64,000 nucleotides of DNA, taken from assembly GCA_001695595.3 (NCBI GenBank), contig MBPM02000008.1:248001-312000 (forward strand), read 5' to 3'. Origin of the DNA: Plasmopara viticola (lineage: Eukaryota; Oomycota; Peronosporomycetes; Peronosporales; Peronosporaceae). The position numbers were made by a program, and so were the translations under genes. This document shows, one piece after another, positions 11,887-22,383 of this stretch (its first letter is position 1; every line of letters begins with the position of its first letter). The notes under the pieces are model-generated. The model worked only from the letters and a program-made list of their open reading frames with translations. It made no database searches and had not been told where the DNA came from.

Positions 11887-14192
11887 CTAAACAATCTTCA
11901 CCGACCGTTCGAAAAACTTAATGCACCCGTCGTAGCTTGCGCTTACAATTAATCCCGTGCACGCGTTCGTATTCACATCGTCACATGCTTCGAGTTTTGA
12001 CTTGACCATGGCGAAAGTACTAGCAGGAGCAAACAAAGCAACCGTGACTATATTATTCGGAGGATCGGCAGCTAAAGATAAAAGATGGGTTTGTTAAAAG
12101 AAAGCAATGTACCGACAAAACTTTTTTCACCAATCGTACCACTGAAAAATTCATAAGAGGAGTTGCGATCCTGTTTGCTGCTTTTGACGATGCTCATAGA
12201 TCGAAGATATCTGTAGGAGGCTCCGTAAGCATTATTCGAAAATGACGAGCTCGATGGCTCTAAGAACACGTACCTTGCTTTGTTCCAGACGTAGACGAAG
12301 CCGTTTTCGGACCCGCATATTACGAAATCACCGTCTTGACTAGAAGACACAACAGCATTAGAGCCAGAAAAAGGCAAATGCAAACTTTTTGGAAAAATCG
12401 CACCTAAATCTTCCCTTTATTTGAAGGTGACCATTGACAAGACCCTTGTACTTGCATATTCGAGAATAATTGTCGACAGAAAAAAGCCTCATGCGCGAGT
12501 CATTTGTGCTGACCAAAAAGTATTTGCCTTCGGGGTCGAATTCAATACCCGTAACTTTTCGCCCCTTTCTCATGGACCCACGGCTATTTCGACACTCAAT
12601 TTGCGTGTAGTAGTTCATCTGCTGGTGCGAGTTGACTTGATAAAAGATGCATTGACCATTCAACAAACCAACAATGGCACGTGTACCGCTCGGATTAAAG
12701 CTCGCAGCAGTAATCATTACTGGTGTCTGAACGTATGAAACTACGCAGCCGTCCGGAATATCCCAAACCCGCGCTTTGTTGTCAAAACATCCAGACAAAA
12801 AATACCGATCCTCCTGTTCACGTATAATTTGCTTCAGTTCAATAGTTCAAAGTACGCAATTGTCGATCCAGCAAACCTTTGGATGAAAATCTACTGCAGG
12901 TACACTATCAGGATGATGAAACACGTGCAAGCAGTCTTCACGTGAAATGTGCCACAGCCGAACCGTCTATAGATTTAGCATGACAACCATTAGCGCTTTT
13001 TTCAGAAAAATGCTAATGTTAGTTTGAATTCAAACCTTGTCCATTGAAGCGGACAAGATAAAGTTGCTACGACTCCAAGATACATCAACAATTGGCATAG
13101 TGTGCCCCTGACATTCTCATATAAACGTTAGCAAAAGAAGGCACTCCGTTTTGCTGACTTTTTTCTTATAAACGACTTACTTGATAGGATCTTTCTGGCT
13201 CAGCGTCGAGAATTTGTTTCTCGTCGCCCTCTCTTGCCAACTTGGCGTTTCCTTCGGAGCTAATTTGAACTCTCCATACACGCAGTACGGCATCTTGACC
13301 ACCAGAGACGAGTCGAGCGCCGTCGTGACTAAATTTCATCGTCCAAATGGTGCCTGTGTGCTTCAATAACGTCTGCGCTAAGCTCATGTCTTCAAAATCC
13401 CGCTTTTCTTTTTTACACGACGTCACCTATCAAGCCCATCCAATCAAAAAAAGATATCGACTGCAGCAACACTGAATGCGAGTACCGGAACATGGTTTCG
13501 TTTCACGGGTTCCTTCACTTTAGACTTCATTGGAAATTTGGACATAATTTTGGTAAGCGAAGGTCGCCTATTTTTGGTTCGCTTGGCCTGCTTAAATGAA
13601 CTCAGTCAATGCTTCTCCACATCATTTCAATGCAATGATGGGACAGAAGACGCACCTCCTCTTCTTGCGGAGCTACAAAGTCGTTTGGGAATATCGAGTA
13701 TGAGTCCGCTGGCATGGTGGTGAGGTCCCGAATGTCGAAGACTTCACCCGTGTCCTTGTTTTTAACAATGTACTTACTATCGCCAGCGTCAATCCATTTA
13801 TTCTCAACCTCGTGGCTTCGTGATACATGATTTGCTGGTACATTAGAAGCTACAACACAAAATATGTAATCTCGATGATTAGTGTTCAAACAAAAGTTCT
13901 TGGTTTATTTAGTCACCTGCTACGGCTTGACGTAGGACACCTGCCTCCGACTCTTCGTGAGCATCGTAAAACTATACAAATATTTATCCATTTAGTGTCT
14001 CATTGCTCTCGATTCCATTTACTACTAACGCTGTTGACGCACATCTTCGTCCGACATGAGTCCGCTGTCTTCGTGTCTGGACGCTCGACCATGTTCTGGG
14101 CGATTCGAAGTCAAAGTACTTGAAGAGGGTGGCGCCATATTTGCTCTTAAAGTAAGGCCTTTAGTGGGAGCTCGAACCTCAAGTCTCTCCAT
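11887..14192 (-). CDS. WD40-repeat protein, WDR44 (rabphilin-11)-like; multi-exon
   Basis: About ten exons can be joined with GT-AG introns in a constant frame. The first five are 14043-14192, 13917-13971, 13656-13849, 13486-13587 and 13181-13426; further exons run down to a stop at 11887-11889. The N-terminal part is acidic and Ser-rich (SGLMSDEDFYDAHEE). WD blades include LKHTGTIWTMKFSHDGARL, GHTMPIVDVSWSRSNFILSA, VPAVDFHPK/EDRYFLSGCFDNKARVW, KVTGIEFDPEGKYFLVS and SQDGDFVICGSENGFVYVW. The C-terminus carries DPPNNIVTVALFAP and ends SASYDGCIKFFERSVKIV. The blade order and 'H.G.IW.MKFS...SGG.D..LRVW' phrases match the WDR44 family, which binds Rab11-type GTPases in endosome recycling. Start chosen at MERLEVRAPTKG; an upstream in-frame ATG exists. 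It diverges from the SPAG1-like gene. Confidence 0.8.
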
Positions 14193-14337
14193 ACCTCTGC
14201 AGTTTCCTCTCCACCTTAATGCGCGCGGAAAACTATGGCTATAAATAACTTCAATCAATAGACCATCACTCTATCAGTTGAAGCGACGCTGAAAAGGATC
14301 CGCATATTTGGATATTGCATCGAGTTTGCAGACAAAA
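14193..14337. promoter_or_regulatory. 145-bp divergent promoter
   Basis: This is the only sequence between the start of the minus-strand WD40 gene and the ATG of the plus-strand SPAG1-like gene, so both promoters must fit here. No TATA box stands out. Inference from spacing. Confidence 0.5.
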
Positions 14338-15615
14338 ATGACCGCTTTGGAACCTGACTTCTACTCGCTTCACAAGCGTAAGCCCAAGACCATTGATGTG
14401 GAGATGCTAGACTACAGCTTTGTGAAGCGCTGCACCGATTTAGATGAGCTCAAGGGGATTCTTGTGACACTTCGATCGGGCAAGGAAGGTCGTTATCCAG
14501 AACTGGAGAAGGCCACGGAGGATCGTATTCTGGCAATATTACCCGAACGAGAGCGAAATAAAATCACGCGTATGCGCTCAGGACCAACAACGAACGAATT
14601 GACCACCGAGAAAAATGAGCTTGCCAGTTGGGCGGCTGCAATGGACTTAAAAAATGAGGCCCTAAAGAGACAGGCTCCACTTAGACGGGAGTACCAACCT
14701 GTCAGAGGACAGAATGCGTGTGATAAGGCGCAGCCAGAGCCAGTTAGAAATCAAAATAATACTTTGAGTACCGAGAAGGCTGACAAGAAGAAGTTGAGGG
14801 CGATTCCAGCGTACGACTTCAGATCATGGGAAAAGTACGACGTTGACAAAGCACTAAAGGAGATCGACCAAGAAAGCGACCGAGCGCGGCATCAGGCAAA
14901 AATGCAGCGAGAGGAGCAGGAAAAGCGTTTAAAAGCTCGAAAGCGAGAACTTGAGTCTTTGTCGAAGTCTGTGGAGCTGGATAAGCTTGAGCCGGAAACA
15001 AGAAAACTGTACGCAGGATATGAGAAGCAGAAAGGAAATGACTGTTTTAAGGCAAACGAAGTGGAGATGGCCTTGCTGCACTACACCCGCAGCATGGCTT
15101 ACGACGACTCAGATGCCATTCTTTATGCCAATCGCGCTCTTGTGCATCTGCGAATGAAGAACTTTGCTGCTGCAGAAGACGATGCCACGCGTGCCATTCT
15201 GCTCGATCCAGCTTACTTGAAGGGATGGAGTCGTCGCGGCATGACTCGTTACCGGAGAGGAAAGTATGCCGAGTCATTGCAAGACTTTAAAGAAGCGCTG
15301 CGACTAGATCCTGTGAACCAAGAAATAATAAAGTTGACGAAAGCGGCTCAGACAAAATACGAGGAGGTAAACGGCGTTTGTAAAAGCAGCCAAAATTTGT
15401 CCACAAATCTCGGCGCAGAAGAGAAGCCGTTCAAGCGATTCGAGATTATTGATGAGGCTAAAGAGGAAGATGAGTCAAACCAACAGAGAAGTAACCAGAG
15501 CACAAACAGCCTTCCTGACCGGAGCAGCTCATTGGACAAGCCCTTTACACGTTTTGAAATTATCGAAGAAGAGGGATCGGAAGACGAGAATGACAATTAC
15601 AAGGAACCCTCTTAG
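14338..15615 (+). CDS. SPAG1-like dynein axonemal assembly factor with TPR domain
   Basis: Single exon, 425 aa, from ATG 14338; the open frame extends 30 nt upstream but only through a TTG. Residues about 10-60 (IDVEMLDYSFVKRCTDLDEL, then LRSGKEGRYPELEK) match the N-terminal domain of SPAG1, a cytoplasmic factor that with the R2TP chaperone helps preassemble axonemal dynein arms. Residues about 160-175 carry the second SPAG1 phrase (YDFRSWEKYDVDKAL). A charged coiled-coil segment (about 180-215) follows. Three TPR repeats span about 225-326 (YEKQKGNDCFKANEVEMAL... ALRLDP). The acidic tail repeats the motif KPF(K/T)RFEII(D/E)E twice. RPAP3 is a related alternative, but the N-terminal match favours SPAG1. 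Confidence 0.85.
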   Translation: MTALEPDFYSLHKRKPKTIDVEMLDYSFVKRCTDLDELKGILVTLRSGKEGRYPELEKATEDRILAILPERERNKITRMRSGPTTNELTTEKNELASWAAAMDLKNEALKRQAPLRREYQPVRGQNACDKAQPEPVRNQNNTLSTEKADKKKLRAIPAYDFRSWEKYDVDKALKEIDQESDRARHQAKMQREEQEKRLKARKRELESLSKSVELDKLEPETRKLYAGYEKQKGNDCFKANEVEMALLHYTRSMAYDDSDAILYANRALVHLRMKNFAAAEDDATRAILLDPAYLKGWSRRGMTRYRRGKYAESLQDFKEALRLDPVNQEIIKLTKAAQTKYEEVNGVCKSSQNLSTNLGAEEKPFKRFEIIDEAKEEDESNQQRSNQSTNSLPDRSSSLDKPFTRFEIIEEEGSEDENDNYKEPS

Positions 15616-15717
15616 GTAGGGTTTGAAATGTATACCTAGAGCAGCACGTAAGTTAGCTATGTATGGCTTGCTTTAGCGTAAAGCAGCTCTCGCTGGTAGT
15701 CCATTCATCTTTGCCAA

Positions 15718-16221
15718 TTACATTCCTGTTACCTGTTCCGTCTTCGAAATGATCTTTTCTTCAATTGGCTGACGTACAACACCGAGTCCTGGCTTGGCAG
15801 TCGAAAGAAAATAGGATCGTGTATCACCAAATGACAGAACTGCGGCCTTCACGAGCATTCCTGGAGAAAAGACCTCCTCCATCACTAACTTGTCGATGTC
15901 GTGATTTCGCACGTCCTCCGATCTTATTGTGCCAGGGAAAGCCTCCTTCAATATTGTTCTGCTTACACTTAGAATGTCTACCATCACTTGCCGCGTCGTA
16001 ATTTTCACCACCCGGCAGATAACAATATCGCCGAGGCGAAGCACTTGCGCTGAAGCTATCGTCTTGTTGGCTCGCTTTACTTCTACGACGTCTTCCGATA
16101 TGTACCAAAGTCCACATATTGACGCAAAAATTGAGCCTTCATAAGAATAGGATCCGCTTCCAGCCCTAAGCTTGCCATCTTCTGTGGCCAGGCGCTGGCC
16201 AGGTACGGCTGCGCTGCTCAT
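15718..16221 (-). CDS. Exosome component CSL4 (EXOSC1), short C-terminus
   Basis: Single-exon frame of 167 aa. The N-terminal ECR1/CSL4 segment is clear (VPGQRLATEDGKLRAGSGSY). The S1 RNA-binding domain follows at about 65-140 (LRLGDIVICRVVKITTRQVM; PGTIRSEDVRNHDIDKL), then GDTRSYFLSTAKPGLGVV. CSL4 caps the RNA exosome ring that processes and degrades RNA in nucleus and cytoplasm. After LGVV, homologues usually continue for about 35-40 residues with a 'W..M.CP.T' zinc-ribbon-like tail. Here the frame reads 17 unrelated residues to a stop. The codon after LGVV begins GTACGT, a good splice donor, so a missed 3' exon is possible, but I found no convincing one. Divergent from POP5. Confidence 0.85.
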   Translation of the reverse strand: MSSAAVPGQRLATEDGKLRAGSGSYSYEGSIFASICGLWYISEDVVEVKRANKTIASAQVLRLGDIVICRVVKITTRQVMVDILSVSRTILKEAFPGTIRSEDVRNHDIDKLVMEEVFSPGMLVKAAVLSFGDTRSYFLSTAKPGLGVVRQPIEEKIISKTEQVTGM

Positions 16222-16303
16222 CTTAAATTTTAACTAACTTTGATTGTCGGAATTGTGGATTTAATTGACAAATTCAGGTTGATTTATACGCTTACAATTC
16301 GGC
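16222..16303. promoter_or_regulatory. 82-bp divergent promoter CSL4/POP5
   Basis: The start codons of the two RNA-processing genes are only 82 bp apart on opposite strands. The interval is A+T-rich. A shared bidirectional promoter is inferred from spacing only. Confidence 0.5.
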
Positions 16304-16848
16304 ATGGTGCGCCTGAAGACTCGCTACCTTTTGGTGGAAATTACGGGTGCTCGCATGCTGGCAATTAAAAAGGAAGACATTACGTCGTCGATCCGCGAGT
16401 CTTTGACCAAAAGCTACGGGGATTTCGGCTCGGGATTATCACAGTACGCGTTCCAAGGTGGACACTAAATGATGATAATACCTCGTATGCCAGATTAATG
16501 GTGTTGTCACTGTGCAGTGCTCTTTTATCATCCGCAGACCAAACTCGCAGCCATTCGATGTGCGCGTGATGTGTGCAAGATGGTGGAAACGTCGCTAGTG
16601 TTCGTGACAGAAATTCACAATCAAGACGTCAGCATTCGAGTTGCTCGCGTATGCGGTACGTTGCGTTTTTTGTATTGAGAATGCTACTTATATGTAGACT
16701 ACCCGATTACTTAGGCTCAAGTCGCACGTGCAAAAAGCACTTGCTAAAATTTTCATTAGAGCGCGCTAAGGCGTTGAACTTGTACGTCTCACGGCCCCAA
16801 TTTGACCAGGAAGTGCATGCAGAGATTGCATTGGTGGATCCACAGTAG
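16304..16848 (+). CDS. POP5: Ribonuclease P/MRP protein subunit POP5
   Basis: Three exons, 16304-16457, 16518-16655 and 16715-16848, joined by 60- and 59-bp GT-AG introns, give 141 aa with no frame break. The protein starts MVRLKTRYLLVEITGARM, the signature N-terminus of POP5. It continues with YAFQVLFYHPQTKLAAIRC, SLVFVTEIHNQDVSIRVARV and CGSSRTCKKHLLKF, equivalent to the 'GTIRTCQKFL' phrase of the human protein. POP5 is a core protein of RNase P (tRNA 5' maturation) and RNase MRP (rRNA processing) in the nucleus. Length fits the family. The 5' neighbour is CSL4 (divergent) and the 3' neighbour is convergent at 95 bp. Confidence 0.9.
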
Positions 16849-16943
16849 CTAAATAGTTTCCAAAATGCTTTTGTGGTCTTTGCTGTGTGTATTAAAGCAG
16901 CATGGGCTCATCAAGCTTTGCACTGCTCCTATCTATCCACTGT

Positions 16944-17466
16944 CTATTCAATAGTCTTGCCCTGCTTCTCGTACTCGGTCTCAATCTGCGAGCAATGAAA
17001 ATCTACGTCTTCAAAAATCTCGCACACATTTTTGCCAGGAACCTCCATCACGTGCTTGCTACCATTGACTGCATAAATCATTATAGAACAACAAGTTATG
17101 GCTGTTCTGGACCTCAGTACGATGAATGACGTACTAAAATCCAGCTTGATCGTGGGCAGCGAACCCGTAAGTGACGGCTGGTAAGCGATTTCCGCCTTGG
17201 GATTCACCTTTCGAGTCTATTTGGGATTTATGTTAAGTTAGGAAAATGTTCATTTCTGCGCATTCTAAGCGCCCTATTTCACCTTCTCCGCTGTCAGCTG
17301 ACGGTAAAATTCACTACGGGCCCAACCAGCAAAAGTCAGTCCACGTGGAGAAAAGATGGTTTAATGAAAGACCGTAAACTCACCAGGCACCTGTTGCCCG
17401 TCTGTCAAAGCTGGAAAAGGACACTTGAGCTGACTTGAGGAATCGAATGATGTTGCGCGCCGCCAT
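16944..17466 (-). CDS. Mitochondrial large ribosomal subunit protein mL53-like
   Basis: Four exons (17384-17466, 17283-17313, 17135-17216, 16944-17068) join in frame to 106 aa. It begins MAARNIIRFLKSAQVSFSSF, a basic start followed by a beta strand with the 'V.F..F' pattern of mL53/yeast MRPL44. It then reads NPKAEIAYQPSLTGSLPTIK and an acidic C-terminus with a helix. The thioredoxin-like mL53 family has the same length and the 'P.I.(L/V)xFxxG' step, here LPTIKLDFINGSKHVM. Identity is by pattern, not strong similarity, so a different small mitochondrial protein remains possible. Exon 2 is only 31 nt. Convergent with POP5. Confidence 0.5.
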
Positions 17467-17886
17467 CCGGATGCCGACGGTGAAAGCGAGATACCGGTAT
17501 CAGTAACACCTTATAAGAGTTCTACTTTGTTTCATATATTGTGATTGGGTTTCCTACGTTCTGTCATATAATACAAAAGCGCGTGACTGCCTTGAGACCA
17601 TCTCTTCAATATTTTAATGGCTTTTGTGGAAGCAGTGTAATTGAATATCGATTGCGACTTACACAAGCAGTCATGCAGTGATATTTTTGGGTAGTAGAAG
17701 CTCCAAAATTGTGAACATTCATTGCTCACTTGACCGACAAACCTGTATGGTCGATCCACAGAAACCGCGCCAGCATACTATTTTTGCTGTTAAATACATA
17801 GTCTGGAAGGTGTGAAAGCCAAATAACAAATTAGTAAATAGTTATGATAATAAACGGACATTCAAGTATTTTGGTTGTGAAGTCCG
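17467..17886. promoter_or_regulatory. 420-bp divergent intergenic region
   Basis: Separates the mL53-like gene from the ATAD5-like gene. No coding potential was recognised. Just before the ATAD5 ATG, at about 17859-17877, the sequence ACATTCAAGTATTTTGG resembles the oomycete initiator plus flanking promoter region (a CATT-pyrimidine core followed by ATTTT). This is a visual match only. Confidence 0.4.
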
Positions 17887-20800
17887 ATGGCGTCCCCAAG
17901 CTTATCTTCGTGGCTCAGCGCCAAATCTGAGACCTTGAACGCTTTCAATGCGCAAATATTACAAAATCAAGAGGACAGTAGGAAACTTACTGCAGGCGAA
18001 TCATCACTTGAATTTGGCATCGTCCAGCTGCGTGCTAAGGATACGATAACGCGCATTAGCCCCGAGAAGCGCTCGGTCGTCGAGAAGATTGACAGCGAGG
18101 AAGACGATGCCGAATTTGACGAACGGGCCCATTGGGCAAGAAGGGACTCCAGAAAGAAAGCTAGGGCTACGCGTTTATCCGCTGAGGTCACAGACAAGTC
18201 GCAGCCATCGATTGCACTCTTCTGTACCAAGAAGGCAACCTCTGCAGGCGAGAGAGGAGAAGCAACGGTCAATAAAGACGCACTTATGAATGTCGTGTCA
18301 TCTCCACATGTAACACAGAGTGAAAAATTGCAAGAGGGAAAGAGCGGAAAGCGAAAGAAGCTGAAAAATACGGGACTCGAGTGGGACTCGGCCGTAACGA
18401 CGACGAAAGACAAAGTAGCTGCTGTTATGAGCTCAAGGCGACCAAAACGACAGGTTGTCGTACGAGCGGAAATCTTGCAGCAGCAGCAAAAGCTTCTAGA
18501 TGCTGTTGCTGCAAGAAATAATGCAAGTTCTTTCTTAACGCCACCACCGTCGACAACGAGATCAGATTCAGTCCGGAGTGCAATAACAAGCGGTCGCAAG
18601 AGAAAGTTAGAGTTGCATAAGAAGAAAGCGTCTTTACTTTCGAATAATGGATCCGCGACGAGCTCCCCTGGTACGACCAAGGCGACGCAATCATTCTTTT
18701 TAAGTGAGCTGGAAAAGAAGCAGCTACAAAGAATTGAGGCTGTGTCGATCTTTCGTGAACAGCTTCGACAAACGCGTGAGAAGGATTTAGTTTTTTTCGC
18801 TGGCAAAAAGGCGAATCCATTTTTTCAGGCACGAACTTGTTCTACGCACTACGATAGTGTTGAATCGGAAGACGGAGACGTTGTTGAGTGTGGAGCTGGC
18901 AATCACAATGAAGCTAAACAACGACATGGTACTTTAGGAATTCGTTGGAGTAAGCCATTGCCGTTATTTCCCGATGTACAACATGTGCTGAGCTTATGCC
19001 TGGACGAAGAAGACTTAAATTCAGCTGCTAATGATATAAAACCTTTTAAAAGAAACGCGTCATTACTAGGTGAGATTTCTACAACGATAGTGATTCACCA
19101 GGACGATCGAGTTGCAGATAAAAAGTTGTCGGCTGAATTTATGTCTCATCTTAAAGCTGCCATGAATGGACAAGTCTGTACCGAATCTTCATTCTCCGAA
19201 CACTTTTGGTTTCAAGAGCTCTTGAACTCTTCTGGTCTTCCGAGTGTCGATGTTACTTCTCCACGTCTATTGAATGCGGAAGCTGCTGCAACAGAGTGGG
19301 CAAGAAAAGAGACCGTGCTGGTTGATGAATTGGTAGAGGCGCATGGTATGCGTGAAATTCGAGTGCGTGAACTTCTTGCAGGATTAGAGCAGGCAAAAAC
19401 TAGGCGCTTGGATCGAGAACAAAACCTTTCATTGGTGGATCGGTATTCACCCGTAAATGCCGGTGGCCTTGTCGGCAATCGTGAGTCACTTCATACGTTG
19501 TCATCTTGGCTAAGTGCGTGGAAAATTGGTGGTGGTGACCGAGAAAGACTTAATTGCTTTGCGTCAGAATTATTTACTTTTGAAGATGGTGACAGCAACA
19601 GCGAGGACGAGATTGGTGACTTGTGTCGTTTATTTATTTTACAAGGTGAGTCTGGTTCGGGTAAATCCGCTGCCGTGTACGCGTGTGCCGAGGAGCTTGG
19701 ATTTAAAATCATTGAGATTAACGCGGCTCAAAATCGCTCTGGAAAGAGCGTTGTGGAACTTTGTGGTGAAGCTACGCAGTCAACTCGAGTGCTGCACGTC
19801 GGAGAGAAAGATGTCAAGAGCAAGAAGACGCACAAGAAAAAACGCAGGAGACAGTCTGAAGGCCGCAAAAGTCTAGACAAGCCTACAGCAGCGCCCTTAT
19901 CGCTTGTACTCTTTGAGGATGTCGATTTGGTTTTCGATGATGACAAGGGCTTTCTTTGTGCTGTTTGCTCAATTGCCAAGCATTCAAAGTGTCCTATTGT
20001 CGTGACTTGTGCGCAATTACCTGATGCCTTTCCTACAAAACCTGGACGCCTATCTCGCGAACTCTGCAAGCCTTCGATGGACGAATTTTCAACCTGGATG
20101 CGTCTTGTGGCCTTTATCGAGGGACTGCAGGTGGCCCCGTCTCTTATTGAAGCACTCGGCAATTTTTTTTTGCGGGATGTCCGGCGTTCTCTGCATTTTT
20201 TAGAAGCAATCCTACCGATTTCGGATGCAAGTACCAAAATACACTGGCGATGGCAGCATGATACCTACGATGAAAGCAATGATGATAACTTTCTTCACGT
20301 TGAAATTCCTGCTTGGACTATCTGGTCGACAAATGGTGCATGTTTTGACGCTCTGACGAGTAATTTATTGGTGGAGCTTAGTGCAGTTGAAGGAGAGCAG
20401 GTAGAGAATAAGAGTTACGAAAAGAAGCGGGCGGATCTTGATACAATGTCTAAGTTGGCCGAGATCATAGAATCTACTTCAGTTGCGGACAATTGGATGA
20501 CACCGACTTCAGACAGGAATAGAGATGAAAGTGAGGTACGGTGAAGTTGTCAGCATTCCTCACCATACATGGGCTTATTTCATATTGTTCTTCTGACAGG
20601 ATTCGTTCTTTCTGTATGAGCGTAAACGACTTGCTGCCTTAGAGCTAAGGCGTTCGAGTCTTAATATGCTAAGGACTTTGAGTAATTCTTCCAATGCGTC
20701 GTTGATGCGCCGTCAAGGTCCTTCAGCGTCAGCATGCATTCAGCGTACTTTAGAGAGTGCTCTAAAAGCTACACAAAAGCGCTCTCATCAAGCAGCGTTG

Positions 20801-21133
20801 GCGCAGCTAAAGCCAAAATTCGAACTGCCGTTGGCCTACAAAGGGTGCGTTATCATACTAAACGCCACTTTGTAGATTGATCTCCTCACGGTATGTGTGT
20901 GCAGGTGCGGAAAGTCGGAGCCGCGATTTACACTTGACTATATGCCAATGGTGGGGCGTTTACTGTCCACTACCGGCCTACAAGAAGGTCGTCGACGGGC
21001 ATCTCGGCGCAACCACTATTTAGGCGACGTATTGGGAGACATGACTCTTATCGACGAGCTGCCAGCTTTTGACTCGTACTCACAACTCGACAAGGACCAA
21101 ATCGTCACCGCTTTTCCAGCATCCACTCACTGA
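17887..21133 (+). CDS. ATAD5/Elg1-like PCNA unloader (RFC-like large subunit)
   Basis: Exons 17887-20535, 20600-20844 and 20905-21133 are joined in frame by 64- and 60-bp introns to give 1040 aa. The long basic N-terminus contains PCNA-interaction-like motifs at about residue 106 (QPSIALFC) and about 266 (TQSFFL). The AAA+ core has Walker A GESGSGKS at about 587-594, followed by AAVYACAEELGFKIIEINA and NRSGKSVVELCGEATQS, all typical of ATAD5. Walker B follows at about 675 (LFEDVDLVFDDDKGFL). The C-terminus (LDYMPMVGRLLSTTGLQEG) matches the ATAD5 tail. The family forms an RFC-like complex that removes PCNA from chromatin after replication. The last two exons carry the C-terminal RFC-like region and would be lost if exon 1 alone were annotated. 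Confidence 0.9.
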
Positions 21134-21198
21134 TAAACAAATCTCCTCATCGAACTCGTTTAGTTTGGCTCCTTCCATTGACCTGCCTTTCTTTCTAT

Positions 21199-21700
21199 CT
21201 ATTCTGTAGTTTTTTTAACTTTAGCCGCCATTCGCTTATGACCCATCCCAACCGCATCCTTGGCGGACACGTCTAATTTAGTCTTGACAATCTGAGTTAA
21301 AGTATTGTGGAAAGATGCGTAGTTCGCAGCTGTCGCCTATACCAAACTCATCAATCCGGTCAGACATATCCTTTCTTCATTATCCAATCTTCAAAGCTTA
21401 CCACCGTACTATATTTCTTCTTGTGCTTATTGTTGCCGTATTTACACGCGCGAAACAAGAGCACGTTTTCTTCGTCCTCCACCGTGAGCTTGAGAATTTT
21501 CTGTTGAGCTTTGCCGTTCACCTTCGCTACGGGCACTAGATCACACACAACAAGTCAAACTCAAACACCTTAAAGTCCCTATCTTCAGATCAATATGCAC
21601 CGCTCTTGCAGGAGACTGTTACCGAACCCTTTGAATCTTGTGCCTCAGCGTAGAATTCCGACACCTTGGTGAGGAACGTGTCCGTACTTACCAGCACCAT
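21199..21700 (-). CDS. SRP14: Signal recognition particle 14 kDa subunit
   Basis: Three exons, 21601-21700, 21402-21535 and 21199-21336, join to 123 aa. The start MVLVSTDTFLTKVSEFYAEA and GSVTVSCKS are the SRP14 N-terminus. VPVAKVNGKAQQKILKLTV and FRACKYGNNKHKKKYSTVV include the basic loop and the 'K..STVV' strand. The last exon holds the helix YASFHNTLTQIVKTKL and a Lys-rich tail. SRP14 with SRP9 binds the Alu domain of SRP RNA and slows translation during ER targeting. It follows SAP18 on the same strand with 83 bp between SAP18's stop and this ATG. Convergent with the ATAD5-like gene, with 65 bp between stops. Confidence 0.88.
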
Positions 21701-21783
21701 TTTTGAGTTACAAAGTCAAGTGTCAAAAGTAATATTAAATTTGAGAGAAAATTACTATTTTTCAGGTACGCATTGTTACCGGG

Positions 21784-22383
21784 TTAATCAACTAACGCAA
21801 TATCTATCATATCGCCTGGATGAAAACGCACACTTGCAAGCGTCTTGGTGTCATCAACGCATCGGCGATGACTGCTGTTGACGTAGCCAACTTTTCGCAT
21901 GAGCACTCTAATGCAAAGACCAATTCTGGTCAGGCTTATATCTAGCTCTTGCAATAAAGATCATTCTTACCGTCCGTCTCTTGTTTCTGACACGGCGCAG
22001 ATACTCATGCGCATGTTTGGCTTTTGAGCGTCCGTGTTCGAGTCTTGCACTAGGTCTGCGATCTCCCGCAGCGTCGCGTCTGGCCTGCAGAATATTTGTT
22101 CAAGCAATAGACTTAGCCAGACTGGAAGCTAATAGGCCGCATACTTGTTTATATGCTTACCACGTGTAAACGTGCAGCTCGTTGGCGATGGCTTTCTTGT
22201 CCAACGCTTCGAATGCGTCCGCTCTGCATCAAAGACGGTCCCATCATAAGCAGTCAATTGCAAGCACCAAGATCAGTGCAGAGGAGCATCATTTTCTTGC
22301 CTGTTGTGGGCACCTTTGCTGAAGAAGACGCGGAGCAGGAATGGACAGTGCTTCTCGCGGTCGATCGTGCGCTCCTCTGGCAT
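21784..22383 (-). CDS. SAP18: Histone deacetylase complex subunit SAP18
   Basis: Four exons, 22314-22383, 22161-22221, 21971-22084 and 21784-21907, join in frame to 122 aa. Diagnostic phrases in order are TIDREKHCPFLLRVF, NELHVYTWPDATLREIADLV, then VLMRKVGYVNSS, DDTKTLASVRFHPGDMIDIA. SAP18 has a ubiquitin-like fold. It works in Sin3-HDAC repression and in the ASAP/PSAP complex near exon junctions. The loop between strands 1 and 2 is shorter than in animal and plant proteins under this exon model. The first intron's acceptor (GATGCAGAG) was chosen because it keeps the frame. No gene follows upstream; repeat-rich DNA begins about 700 bp away. Confidence 0.88.

Noticed and set aside
17532..17759. 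75-codon minus frame upstream of the mL53-like gene
   Set aside because: No similarity, no continuation by splicing, and it occupies the divergent promoter region.
17967..18806. 279-codon minus-strand frame
   Set aside because: Lies entirely antisense to the N-terminal part of the ATAD5-like gene, Ser/Cys/Phe-rich with no homology; a by-product of codon bias.
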